From NCBI RefSeq assembly GCF_028890115.1, contig NZ_JARCJD010000004.1:62001-126000 (forward strand): a DNA stretch of 64,000 nucleotides, read 5' to 3'. A model generated the notes under the pieces. It had not been told where the DNA came from, ran no database searches, and saw only the letters and a list, made by a program, of their open reading frames with translations. Position numbers and translations under genes: made by a program. Source of the stretch: Phaeobacter sp. QD34_24 (lineage in GTDB: Bacteria > Pseudomonadota > Alphaproteobacteria > Rhodobacterales > Rhodobacteraceae). Positions 50,996 through 59,684 of the stretch are shown here, in pieces (within the stretch, counting starts at the first letter, position 1; each line of letters opens with the position of its first letter).

Positions 50996-53902
50996 ATGGC
51001 ATTTCAAACTCGTAGCCGCGATCCCTTGCTGGACAGCACGATGCAGGCAGCCATTGAAAAGCGTGGCAAGGAACTGATCGGCATCGTTCTTTTGGGGCTG
51101 GGCCTGATGGCCGCGGCGATGATCGGCTCCTACACGCCCGACGATCCGAACTGGATGGTCTCTACTGATGCGCCGGTGCAGAACTGGCTGGGGCGCATGG
51201 GCGCCTCGATTGCGGCGCCTTTGTTCATGGTGGTTGGCTGGGGCGGTGTCGCCCTGGCGATGACGCTCTTGGTCTGGGGCGGGCGCTTCCTGCTGCACCT
51301 TGGCTCCGATCAGGCGATCGGACGCCTGGTCTTTGCCCCGGTCCTGATCGCGGTGGCCTCGGTCTATGCGGCCACGCTGGTGCCGGGTGCGGAATGGCTG
51401 GCGACCCATAGTTTCGGCCTGGGCGGTCTGTTTGGTGACACGGTGATGGGGGCGCTGCTGACGCTGGCGCCGATCAGCTCGCATTTCGCGGTGAAGCTGA
51501 TGTCGCTTCTGATGGCGCTGGGCATGGTTGTCCTGGGTATCTTCGTCTGCGGGTTTTCCCGGGGAGAATTGCTGCGGGCAGGCCGGTTCCTGCTGCTGGG
51601 CGTGGTGATGATCTATGGCGCAGTGGCCAGCCTTTTAGGCCGCGGCGCATCGGGCAGCCTGCAGGCCGCGATGTCCTATCGCGAGAAACGTGCCGCCCGC
51701 GCTGAAGAGGCCGCGGTCGCCCGCGACGATGCCCGCGCTGCCATGGCCGAGGCCCAGGCAGAGCCGCAGATGTTCGAGACCTACCCCGAAGAGCCTGCCG
51801 TTGCTCCGGTGCCGGAAAAGACCGGCCTGCTGGCGCGCATGCCGGGGTTGATCCGCCGCGCCGATCCCGAATTGGCGAATGCCCCGATGCCGCAGCCGGA
51901 ACTGGTGGAGCAGGAGCCGCCTGAATTTGACGAGGATCTGCCGGGCGATGACCGCATTTCCCAGAAGATTGCCAATGCCATCCGGGTGCGCCGGGCTGCC
52001 GGACAGGTGACCGAACCCGATCCGAACCTGCCTCTGACCAAGGGGCGCGGCCGTCGTCCGGAACCGCTTGTGTTCAATGCCGACCCGGCGCCGCAGGCGG
52101 GACTGCCGCCGGAACCGCCCTTGACGGCGGCTCAGGCTCCGTCCGCTCCGCAAGAGGTCAAGCCCGAAGCCGATTACCCCGAGGTCGTCGCCGAAGCGCC
52201 TGCATCGCTGCCGCCCGCACCCGTCGTGGCACGTACGGCAGAGCCCGCCGCAGAGGCGATCAGCATTCCGGTGGCCGAACCGCGCAAGGTGGTGGTGGAA
52301 CAGCCCCAGCGGCGCGCGCCGGAGCCCTCGACCCGCGCCAAGGAAGAGGCGCAGCCCCGTCTTGCGCTGGAGGACACCGACAGCGATGCCTTTGAACTGC
52401 CGCCGCTGTCGCTCCTGTCCAACCCCTCGACAGTCGAACGCCATCACCTGAGCGACGAAGCGCTGGAAGAAAACGCGCGGATGCTGGAATCGGTGCTGGA
52501 TGACTATGGCGTCAAGGGCGAGATCGTCTCGGTCCGCCCCGGCCCGGTCGTCACCATGTATGAACTGGAGCCCGCGCCGGGTCTGAAGGCGAGCCGGGTG
52601 ATCGGTCTGGCGGATGATATCGCGCGCTCCATGTCGGCCCTGTCGGCGCGGGTGTCCACCGTGCCGGGGCGCTCGGTGATCGGTATTGAACTTCCGAATG
52701 ACAAGCGCGAGATGGTCAGCTTCCGCGAGATCCTGTCGAGCCGCGATTATGGCGACGGCACGCAGAACCTGCCGCTGGCGCTGGGCAAGGACATCGGCGG
52801 GGACGCGGTCGTCGCGGATCTGTCGAAGATGCCGCACCTTTTGATCGCGGGCACCACCGGGTCGGGCAAGTCGGTTGCGATCAACACCATGATCCTGTCG
52901 CTGCTCTACAAGCTCAGCCCGGATGAATGCCGCCTGATCATGATCGACCCCAAGATGCTGGAGCTCTCCGTCTATGACGGCATTCCGCATCTGCTGTCCC
53001 CCGTTGTCACCGACCCCAAGAAGGCGGTTGTCGCCCTTAAATGGGTGGTGGGCGAGATGGAGGACCGCTATCGCAAGATGTCCAAGATGGGCGTGCGCAA
53101 TATCGCGGGCTACAATGGCCGCGTGAAAGAGGCGCTCTCGAGGGGCGAGCTGTTCTCCCGCACGGTGCAGACCGGCTTTGACGATGACACCGGTGAGCCG
53201 GTGTTCGAGACCGAAGAATTCGCGCCCGAGGCGCTGCCCTATATCGTCGTCATCGTGGACGAGATGGCCGACTTGATGATGGTCGCGGGCAAGGAGATCG
53301 AGGCCTGCATCCAGCGCCTGGCGCAGATGGCGCGGGCAAGCGGCATTCACCTGATCATGGCGACCCAGCGGCCCTCGGTCGATGTGATCACCGGTACCAT
53401 CAAGGCGAACTTCCCAACCCGGATTTCCTTCCAGGTGACCGGCAAGATCGACAGCCGCACCATCCTCGGTGAAATGGGCGCCGAGCAGCTGCTGGGCATG
53501 GGCGACATGCTCTATATGGCCGGCGGCGCCAAGATCACCCGCTGCCACGGGCCCTTTGTGTCCGATGAAGAGGTCGAGGAGGTCGTCACGCACCTCAAGC
53601 AATTCGGCCCGCCCGCCTATGTGGGCACGGTGCTGGATGGTCCGGATGACGAAAAGGCCGATGATATCGACGCGGTTCTGGGGCTCTCCACCGGCGGCAA
53701 CACCACCGGTGAGGATGCGCTGTATGATTCCGCGGTGCAGATCGTGATCAAGGATCGCAAGTGCTCGACCTCCTACATCCAGCGCAAGCTGGCGATCGGC
53801 TACAACAAGGCCGCCCGCCTGGTGGAGCAGATGGAGGAAGAGGGGCTTGTTTCTCCGGCCAACCACGTGGGCAAACGCGAAATCCTGGTGCCCGAGCAAT
53901 AA
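50996..53902 (+). CDS. ftsK: DNA translocase FtsK
   Basis: 968 residues. Four membrane segments lie within about residues 20-215, a Pro/Ala/Glu-rich linker spans about 220-480, then the motor: Walker [10 protein letters not shown] (about 620), Walker [16 protein letters not shown] and the RecA-like [11 protein letters not shown]. The winged-helix gamma domain that reads KOPS is at the end ([20 protein letters not shown]). It couples septation to chromosome dimer resolution. GAGGTAGGC precedes the ATG. The long linker is usual. Confidence 0.97.
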   Translation: MAFQTRSRDPLLDSTMQAAIEKRGKELIGIVLLGLGLMAAAMIGSYTPDDPNWMVSTDAPVQNWLGRMGASIAAPLFMVVGWGGVALAMTLLVWGGRFLLHLGSDQAIGRLVFAPVLIAVASVYAATLVPGAEWLATHSFGLGGLFGDTVMGALLTLAPISSHFAVKLMSLLMALGMVVLGIFVCGFSRGELLRAGRFLLLGVVMIYGAVASLLGRGASGSLQAAMSYREKRAARAEEAAVARDDARAAMAEAQAEPQMFETYPEEPAVAPVPEKTGLLARMPGLIRRADPELANAPMPQPELVEQEPPEFDEDLPGDDRISQKIANAIRVRRAAGQVTEPDPNLPLTKGRGRRPEPLVFNADPAPQAGLPPEPPLTAAQAPSAPQEVKPEADYPEVVAEAPASLPPAPVVARTAEPAAEAISIPVAEPRKVVVEQPQRRAPEPSTRAKEEAQPRLALEDTDSDAFELPPLSLLSNPSTVERHHLSDEALEENARMLESVLDDYGVKGEIVSVRPGPVVTMYELEPAPGLKASRVIGLADDIARSMSALSARVSTVPGRSVIGIELPNDKREMVSFREILSSRDYGDGTQNLPLALGKDIGGDAVVADLSKMPHLLIAGTTGSGKSVAINTMILSLLYKLSPDECRLIMIDPKMLELSVYDGIPHLLSPVVTDPKKAVVALKWVVGEMEDRYRKMSKMGVRNIAGYNGRVKEALSRGELFSRTVQTGFDDDTGEPVFETEEFAPEALPYIVVIVDEMADLMMVAGKEIEACIQRLAQMARASGIHLIMATQRPSVDVITGTIKANFPTRISFQVTGKIDSRTILGEMGAEQLLGMGDMLYMAGGAKITRCHGPFVSDEEVEEVVTHLKQFGPPAYVGTVLDGPDDEKADDIDAVLGLSTGGNTTGEDALYDSAVQIVIKDRKCSTSYIQRKLAIGYNKAARLVEQMEEEGLVSPANHVGKREILVPEQ

Positions 53903-53980
53903 TTGGCGGAACCGCGCGCAGGGCTGCCCGTTTCACGGGCGGCCTCTTCCCTTTGCCATTGCAGGGCTTATCTAGGGCAC

Positions 53981-54571
53981 ATGAAACAGATCCTACTTGC
54001 CATCGCGCTTGTCACCCTGGCTCCGGCGTCCTGGGCGGCAGAGAAGCTGAGCCTTGAGCAGCTCTCGGCCTATCTCAACGGGCTGACCACCGCCGAGGCG
54101 ACGTTCACCCAGATCAATGACGATGGCAGCCTGTCTACGGGCAAGCTCTATATCCATCGCCCGGGCCGGATGCGGTTTGAATATGACGGGGATAATGGCG
54201 CAACCGTGGTGGCTGGAGCGGGATCCGTGGTGATCCATGATCCAAAGTCGAACCAACCGCCCGAGACCTATCCGCTGAAACGCACGCCGCTGTCGATCAT
54301 TCTTGCCAAACAGGTGGATCTGGAGCGGGCAGGCATGGTTGTGGGGCATCAGTTCGATGGCACCTCCACCATCCTGCAGGCACAGGATCCGGAGAACCCG
54401 GAATATGGCGGGTTGGAGTTGATGTTCACCGGCGATCCGGTGGAGCTGCGCAAATGGGTGGTGCATGACAGTGCCGGGGGACGCACGACGGTGATCCTGG
54501 GCGCGCTTGAGACGGGCGGCAAGCTGTCCGCCTTCCTGTTCAACACCGGCCCCGGAAGCAATTCACGCTAG
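53981..54571 (+). CDS. lolA: outer-membrane lipoprotein carrier protein LolA
   Basis: 196 residues with signal MKQILLAIALVTLAPASWA cut before AEKLSL. LSAYLNGLTTAEATFTQIND, GKLYIHRPGRMRFEYDGD and VIHDPKSNQPPETYPLKRTP are LolA features. It carries lipoproteins across the periplasm from LolCDE to LolB. The start at 53981 follows AGGG by four bases and gives the proper signal peptide. It follows ftsK by 78 bp, the usual order. Confidence 0.93.
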   Translation: MKQILLAIALVTLAPASWAAEKLSLEQLSAYLNGLTTAEATFTQINDDGSLSTGKLYIHRPGRMRFEYDGDNGATVVAGAGSVVIHDPKSNQPPETYPLKRTPLSIILAKQVDLERAGMVVGHQFDGTSTILQAQDPENPEYGGLELMFTGDPVELRKWVVHDSAGGRTTVILGALETGGKLSAFLFNTGPGSNSR

Positions 54572-54604
54572 CTGACCGAATGGCGCGAGGGGCTGCAGCT
54601 AGAC

Positions 54605-54686
54605 CTCCCGCCCCCGCAGGTGCCCGGGCTGCGCCCGGCCGCCTTTGTGCGGCGTTGGGCCAGGCGCCACGCCAAAGGCGTGGCGC
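54605..54686 (+). repeat. two-hairpin intergenic element, copy 6
   Basis: Head CTCCCGC at 54605; hairpin 1 CCGGGC/GCCCGG (54624-54638, loop TGC); core TTGGGCC at 54655-54661; hairpin 2 GCGCCACGCC paired with 54677-54686 (loop AAA), a perfect 10-bp stem. It forms an inverted pair with copy 7. Confidence 0.85.
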
Positions 54687-54736
54687 GGTCGGTTCCGGTC
54701 AGTTGTGGTTTTGATCCTTTGCCTGGGAAAGCTGCA

Positions 54737-54812
54737 GCACCGCCCGATGGGCGGTGCCGGGCCCAACGAGCGAGGGTCCTTCGCAGAAGGTCCCGAGATC
54801 GGCGGGAGCGCC
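54737..54812 (-). repeat. two-hairpin intergenic element, copy 7 (inverted)
   Basis: Read on the minus strand: head GCTCCCGC (54802-54809); hairpin 1 CCTTC/GAAGG (54778-54790, loop TGC); core TTGGGCC (54760-54766); hairpin 2 GCACCGCCC paired at 54737-54757 (loop ATC). It ends 3 bp from the transglycosylase stop and faces copy 6. Confidence 0.8.
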
Positions 54813-54815
54813 CGC

Positions 54816-55403
54816 TTAGCGGAACTTGCGGCAGGTGGCGAGCTGTGCCTGATACATCATCGAGCGGGCCTCGACCTTGTCGGCAACGCGGATCAGCCAG
54901 GATTTCCTGCGATAGGTGCCGCGGGCATAGCCACTGTGGCCTTCGTGATAGGCAAGGTACTGGTTGCGTGCGTCATAGAGCGGAATACCGTTCTTTTCGC
55001 GGGTGCGGTTCATGTACCAGCCCATGAAATCGGCGGCATCCCGGATCCGGTCCCGCTTGGCGCGGCGCCTGCCGGTGTCGCGGCGGTAATCGTCCCAGGT
55101 GCCATCCAGGGCCTGGCTGTAGCCGTAGGCGCTGGACTGGCGCCCCATCGGGATCACCCCCAGAAGGTACTTGTGCGGCGTGCGCGCATCGCCGTCAAAC
55201 CGGCTTTCGTGGTAGATCGTGGCCATCTGCACATGCACGGGCACGCCCCAGCGGCGCTCGGTCGCGCGGAAGGCTTTCAGGTACTCGGGCCGCTGCTTGA
55301 TAATGCTGCAGGCGTTATCAAGATTACGCGGCGGGGACTTGTGCCCACCTCCACAGGAGGCAACCGCCAACAGGAGGATCAGGGCGAGGACGATTCTGCT
55401 CAT
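54816..55403 (-). CDS. SLT-type lytic transglycosylase lipoprotein
   Basis: 195 residues with signal MSRIVLALILLLAVASC (lipobox VASC, Cys17). The transglycosylase core has the catalytic Glu in ATIYHESRFDGDA, then SSAYGYSQALDGTWDDYRRD and YLAYHEGHSGYARGTY. It cuts the peptidoglycan glycan strands from the outer membrane side. Length is short but complete for this family. Confidence 0.9.
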   Translation of the reverse strand: MSRIVLALILLLAVASCGGGHKSPPRNLDNACSIIKQRPEYLKAFRATERRWGVPVHVQMATIYHESRFDGDARTPHKYLLGVIPMGRQSSAYGYSQALDGTWDDYRRDTGRRRAKRDRIRDAADFMGWYMNRTREKNGIPLYDARNQYLAYHEGHSGYARGTYRRKSWLIRVADKVEARSMMYQAQLATCRKFR

Positions 55404-55457
55404 TGCCTCTGCCTTATGTTTTTCAGGCAGTTTAGCGAATTCACCCTGTCGAGGAAA

Positions 55458-56345
55458 TCACATTTCCAGAAGCAGGGACAGAAGCAGAGGCAGAGCTGCA
55501 ACGGACATCAGGGTGGAGACCACGACCATGCCAGCCACAGCCTGGGCATCGGCTTCGAATTTTTCCGCCAAAAGATAGGAGGTGACGGCCACCGGTGTTG
55601 CCAGTTGCAGCACCAGGACGCCAAAGGCGGTATAATCAAGGCCAAAGGCCAGCCCCAACCCCCAGCCGATGGCAGCGCTGAGCGTGACCTTGATCAGCGA
55701 CAGCACCACGGCAAGGCCGGTTTTTCCCGGTGTCAGCCGGGCAACGGCAACGCCAAGCGTAATCAGCATCAGCGGAATGGCCATCTGCCCGATCAGGTCC
55801 AGCGCATTGGTCAGGAACCGGGGGGTCTGCCAGCCCTGCCACAGGAAGAGCGCACCCAGCAGCGTGGCCCAGACCATGGGTTCGCGCAGCGCCTTGCTGC
55901 CGCCGCCTTCTCCGGCGACCAGATAGATCCCGAAGGTGAAGGACAGCACGGCCGAGACCGCCAGCATCGCCACCGCATAGCCAAGGCCCGCCTCACCAAA
56001 GGCAAAGAGCGACAGGGGAATGCCGAGGTTGCCGGTATTGCCAAAGATGAAGGGGGCAAGGTAGCTGCGCCGTTGCAGCCGCATCACGCGTACAAGCGCC
56101 GCACCGGCCAGGGCCAAGAGAGCATGCCCGGCAAGCGCCGCCAGCACGAACCAGCCGATGGCACCCTTGTCCAGCTCTGTTTTCATCAGGGCGGTGAAGA
56201 TCAGGCAGGGCACGGCCAGGGTCATCGCCAGCCGGGTCACGAATTGAATGCGATACTCGAAGCCAAGGCGCACCCAGGCAAAACCGACTCCCGCCAATAG
56301 GAAGACCGGTGCCACGATCTCAAGCACTGTCACAGCAAGGTTCAC
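55458..56345 (-). CDS. AEC-family auxin-efflux-type permease
   Basis: 295 residues with about ten hydrophobic segments and the family pattern: IVAPVFLLAGVGFAWVRLGF at the start, FGNTGNLGIPLSLFAFGEAGL in the middle, and QLATPVAVTSYLLAEKFEAD at the end. Members carry dicarboxylates or auxin-like acids; the substrate is unknown. It diverges from hspQ by 85 bp. Confidence 0.9.
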   Translation of the reverse strand: MNLAVTVLEIVAPVFLLAGVGFAWVRLGFEYRIQFVTRLAMTLAVPCLIFTALMKTELDKGAIGWFVLAALAGHALLALAGAALVRVMRLQRRSYLAPFIFGNTGNLGIPLSLFAFGEAGLGYAVAMLAVSAVLSFTFGIYLVAGEGGGSKALREPMVWATLLGALFLWQGWQTPRFLTNALDLIGQMAIPLMLITLGVAVARLTPGKTGLAVVLSLIKVTLSAAIGWGLGLAFGLDYTAFGVLVLQLATPVAVTSYLLAEKFEADAQAVAGMVVVSTLMSVAALPLLLSLLLEM

Positions 56346-56430
56346 AGTCTGTTTCCCCGAAAATTTGCCTCAAGCGTTGGACATCCGCCGCCCATACGCG
56401 TTAGTAACAAACGACGGGGGCAGCAAGACC

Positions 56431-56757
56431 ATGTTGAGAACGCGTGCAAAATATAACCTGGGCCAGGTCGTCCGCCACCGGAAGCACCCGTTTCGCGGTG
56501 TGGTCTTTGACGTGGATCCCACCTTTGCCAATACCGAGGAATGGTATGAAGCCATTCCCGAGGACAGCCGACCGGTGAAGGACCAGCCGTTCTATCACCT
56601 TCTGGCGGAAAACGAGCAGAGCTACTACGTGGCCTATGTGTCGGAGCAGAACCTGGTTGCCGATTACTCGGGCGAGCCGGTCAGCCATCCCGATGTGCCG
56701 GAGATGTTCGGCCAGTTCGACGGCGCCACCTATTCCCTGCAGTACCAGCTGAACTGA
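56431..56757 (+). CDS. hspQ: heat-shock protein HspQ (YccV family)
   Basis: 108 residues: KYNLGQVVRHRKHPFRGVVFDVDPTFANTEEWYEAIP and YHLLAENEQSYYVAYVSEQNL are the HspQ pattern. HspQ tunes Lon substrate choice and was first seen as a hemimethylated-DNA-binding protein. The frame is open upstream; the ATG at 56431 gives the standard N-terminus. Element copy 8 follows. Confidence 0.93.
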   Translation: MLRTRAKYNLGQVVRHRKHPFRGVVFDVDPTFANTEEWYEAIPEDSRPVKDQPFYHLLAENEQSYYVAYVSEQNLVADYSGEPVSHPDVPEMFGQFDGATYSLQYQLN

Positions 56758-56794
56758 TCGCCCGGCAGTTTTGGGGCTTGTGACCCGTAGCGGC

Positions 56795-56877
56795 GGGCTC
56801 CCGCGCCTGCGGGTAGACCGGCTGTGCCGGTCCCCCTGGCAGCCTTGGGCATGGCGCCGCACCTGACGGCGCGGCGC
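56795..56877 (+). repeat. two-hairpin intergenic element, copy 8
   Basis: Head GGGCTCCCGC at 56795; hairpin 1 ACCGGC/GCCGGT (56817-56831, loop TGT); core TTGGGC at 56845-56850; hairpin 2 GCGCCGC/GCGGCGC (56854-56877, 10-base loop). It fills the convergent gap between hspQ and the ggt-like gene. Confidence 0.8.
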
Positions 56878-56906
56878 GGTTGCGTGATACCGATAGGACC
56901 CGTCGA

Positions 56907-58484
56907 TCAGTACCCCAGGGCACAGCCGTCCTTGCGGGGATCGCTGGCGCCTTCCAGAAGATCGCCGTCGTGAATGCGGATGGCCTGCGATCCGCCGATG
57001 GCGGTGTCCGGGATCTCGACCTTGTGGCCCATGTCCGAAAGCGTCTGGCGTACGGCGTCCGAATAGCCGCGTTCGACCTTCATCACCCCGGCATCCGAGA
57101 AGCTGCGCGGCGCATCCATGGCGGCCTGCGGATCAAGGCCGAAATCGGTGATATTGGAGACAAAACGCGCATGGCCATTGGGCTGATAGGCGCCGCCCAT
57201 GACGCCAAACGGCATGATCACGCGGCCGTTCTGGCGCAGCATGCCCGGAATGATCGTATGCATCGGGCGCTTGCCGCCGCCAAGTTCGTTGGCGTGACCT
57301 TCCTCCAGGGTGAAGCCCGCACCGCGGTTCTGCAGCAGGAGACCGAATTTCTCTGACGCGATCCCAGACCCGAAGCCATGGAAGATCGAGTAAATCAGCG
57401 AGACCGCCATCCGGTCCTTGTCGACCACGGTGATATAGATCGTATCCTTGTGCACCGCCTCGCTGAGCGGGCCCGGGGCGGCCATGGCACGCTTGGGGTC
57501 GATCAGCGCGGCCAGTTTGGCGGCGGTTTCCGGTGCCAGCATGTGATCGAGGCGGCTGGTGTGATCGGGGTCGGCAATGAAGCGGTTGCGGGCGTCATAG
57601 GCCAACTTGGCCGCCTCGGCCTCGATATGGGCGCGTTCAGCACCGAAGGGATCCATGCCGGCAATGTCGAAATGCTTGAGGATGTTCAGCATCAGGATCG
57701 CGGTCGCGCCCTGGCCGTTGGGCGGATGTTCCACCAGATCGATGCCCTTGTAATCACCTGCAACCGGGGTCGTGGCCATGCAGGCGGTGGCGGCGAAATC
57801 CTCGGCCGTGTGGACGCCGCCACGGGCATTGAGGGCTGCAACCATGTCTTCGGCCACTTCGCCGGTGTAGAAGGCATCGCGCCCGTCCTTGGCGATGCGG
57901 CGCAGGACTTCGGCCTGACCGGGGGCGCGGAAGATCTGCCCGACCGATGGCGCCTTGCCACCAAACAGGTAGCTGTCGCGCGCGCTCCCCTGCAGGGTGC
58001 CTGCGTCATTGGCCCAGTCAAAGGCCACGCGCGGGGCCACCGGAACGCCGGTCTCGGCATAGTGGATCGCGGGCGCCAGAAGCGCATCAAGGCCCAGTTT
58101 GCCTTCGGTTTCCGAGAGGTGGCAAAAGGCGTCGATGGCGCCGGGCACGGTCACCGCATGAGGGCTGCGCAGGGGAATGGTGTCCAGACCCTGGCTGCGC
58201 AGTGCCGCGGCATCGGCGGCGGCAGGCGCGCGGCCAGAACCGTTGAGCGCGTGGATCTCATCGCTGCCGGGGCGGGTATAGAGGACAAAACAGTCGCCGC
58301 CGATGCCGGTCATCTGCGGTTCGCAAATCCCCAGCAGAACGGCACCGGCGATGGCTGCATCCATGGCATTGCCGCCCCGTTTCAGGATGTCGATGGCAGC
58401 GCCTGCGGCCAATGGGTGCGATGTGGCGCAGATCCCGTTCTGTGCAAAGACGGCTGATCGCCCCGGTTGTTGAAAGTCGCGCAT
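56907..58484 (-). CDS. gamma-glutamyltransferase-family protein
   Basis: 525 residues. SHPLAAGAAIDILKRGGNAMDAAIA and MTGIGGDCFVLYT are the large-subunit signatures; the self-cleavage Thr lies at KDTIYITVVDKDRMAVSLI, where E. coli GGT has TTHYSVVDKDG. The Thr is kept but the next residues are not, and the lid loop seems altered, as in GGT-like acylases and oxamate/cephalosporin acylase relatives. No signal peptide is visible, so a cytoplasmic hydrolase is likely. The start at 58484 has GGAGAGG upstream; a 47-residue upstream extension is not supported. Confidence 0.88.
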   Translation of the reverse strand: MRDFQQPGRSAVFAQNGICATSHPLAAGAAIDILKRGGNAMDAAIAGAVLLGICEPQMTGIGGDCFVLYTRPGSDEIHALNGSGRAPAAADAAALRSQGLDTIPLRSPHAVTVPGAIDAFCHLSETEGKLGLDALLAPAIHYAETGVPVAPRVAFDWANDAGTLQGSARDSYLFGGKAPSVGQIFRAPGQAEVLRRIAKDGRDAFYTGEVAEDMVAALNARGGVHTAEDFAATACMATTPVAGDYKGIDLVEHPPNGQGATAILMLNILKHFDIAGMDPFGAERAHIEAEAAKLAYDARNRFIADPDHTSRLDHMLAPETAAKLAALIDPKRAMAAPGPLSEAVHKDTIYITVVDKDRMAVSLIYSIFHGFGSGIASEKFGLLLQNRGAGFTLEEGHANELGGGKRPMHTIIPGMLRQNGRVIMPFGVMGGAYQPNGHARFVSNITDFGLDPQAAMDAPRSFSDAGVMKVERGYSDAVRQTLSDMGHKVEIPDTAIGGSQAIRIHDGDLLEGASDPRKDGCALGY

Positions 58485-58614
58485 GGGCCTCTCCCTGTTC
58501 GTTTCGGGCGCAGGGTAGTGCCTATTGATCCGAAGGCAACGCGAAAGACGGGGGCGGGCCAGTATCGAGGAGAGAGGGGTCGCAAGCGACGGCAGCTGTC
58601 GTGCCAAGGGAATA

Positions 58615-58659
58615 CCCGGCGCCAAGACTTCGGTGGGGGCAGTGAAACATGGCGCCGGG
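58615..58659. repeat. 10-bp inverted repeat in the gap before the ggt-like gene
   Basis: CCCGGCGCCA (58615-58624) pairs perfectly with 58650-58659 over a 25-base G-rich loop. No T-run follows on either strand. The gap (58485-58768) has no gene. A smaller hairpin GTCGC-AA-GCGAC lies at about 58579-58590. Confidence 0.55.
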
Positions 58660-58768
58660 CAAAGCTACAACCAGCTCATGTTAAGAGAAAAGCATATCAA
58701 TTGGGCGGTCTTAGGCCGGTTTTGTGGCGGCTTTGGGGCGGCATGGCTTGGCTCAGGACCTGTGCCTC

Positions 58769-59212
58769 CTAGGCCCGTGTCACCTGTATTTCGAAACACA
58801 GGGACAGCTGGTTGTTCCCGGCGTTGCGCTCATACTGAATATCGCTGGTAAGCTCCCGGATGAGGAACCAGCCAAATCCGCCCTCTGGAAGCTGGTCCAG
58901 TGGTACGTCGATGTTTGCAGGTTTGCCTTCGGGCAGCTGGCCTTCGGGAAAGGGATCGCCGGCGTCGCTGATATCGATCCAAAGTCGCTGCGGGTCAAGC
59001 GAACAGCGGATCCGCACATCGCCGGGTGTCTTGCCGGCATAGGCGTGTTCCACGACGTTGTTTACGGCTTCCGCCAGCGCGATTTGGACTTCGTCGACCC
59101 GAAGTTTCGGAATGCCCATTTCGCGTAGCCGTTTCACAACCTCTGTGATGCCCGAACGAGCATCCAGTTCAGTGGCCGTGAACGAGCAGGCAAAAGTTTC
59201 AGCCATTAGCAT
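58769..59212 (-). CDS. anti-sigma-factor-type ATP-binding kinase (RsbW/HATPase_c_2)
   Basis: 147 residues. The GHKL fold is clear: N-box IALAEAVNNVVEHAY and G1-type ISDAGDPFPEG, then GGFGWFLIRELTSDI (G2). This is the serine-kinase class of partner switching, which phosphorylates a STAS antagonist. It follows the STAS gene by 30 bp on the same strand. No sigma factor or PP2C gene lies beside it. Confidence 0.88.
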   Translation of the reverse strand: MLMAETFACSFTATELDARSGITEVVKRLREMGIPKLRVDEVQIALAEAVNNVVEHAYAGKTPGDVRIRCSLDPQRLWIDISDAGDPFPEGQLPEGKPANIDVPLDQLPEGGFGWFLIRELTSDIQYERNAGNNQLSLCFEIQVTRA

Positions 59213-59242
59213 CTCGCTTCGCGCGGGGGGTCACGTGTTCGA

Positions 59243-59593
59243 TCACGTCCCGACTTGGGTTTCTGAGATCGCTTCGGTCAGCGAACTGTAGAGGTTGAAA
59301 ATCGTATCCATGCGCGTCAGCCGGAATACTTTTTCCACCATGGGGGTCGGGCCTGCCAGATCCAGTTGGCGCCCTTGGCCCAGCTGCTTCATGGCGGCAA
59401 CAATCGCGCCAAGGCCGCTGGAATCAATGAATTGGACTTCGGATAGGTCAAGGATCACGCGATCCGGTCCGCTTTCGGTGGCGGAGCGCATGTTCTCTTT
59501 GAATCGAATCGCCATAGCTGCGTCGATGCGCTCGGCATTGACTGTCACGATCTGGGCGCCGTCCGTTACAGTACTGGATAGGCTCATAGTCAT
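59243..59593 (-). CDS. STAS-domain anti-sigma factor antagonist
   Basis: 116 residues of a single STAS domain. The phosphorylatable Ser is in VQFIDSSGLGAIVAAMKQLG, the classic DSSGLG motif. With the kinase downstream it forms a partner-switching module that senses stress or controls motility or envelope signals. ATGs at 59593 and 59587 are both possible starts. Confidence 0.9.
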   Translation of the reverse strand: MTMSLSSTVTDGAQIVTVNAERIDAAMAIRFKENMRSATESGPDRVILDLSEVQFIDSSGLGAIVAAMKQLGQGRQLDLAGPTPMVEKVFRLTRMDTIFNLYSSLTEAISETQVGT

Positions 59594-59684
59594 TCCCCGG
59601 GGATCAATCTGTACTTCACAAGAACTCTAGACCTCAAACCTTAGCATTCTGTATGGATTATTTCGACGATTGGAGGAAAATTTC

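Noticed and set aside
51635-53899. A 754-codon minus-strand frame across ftsK
   Set aside because: Mirror of ftsK; low-complexity Arg/His/Gly composition.
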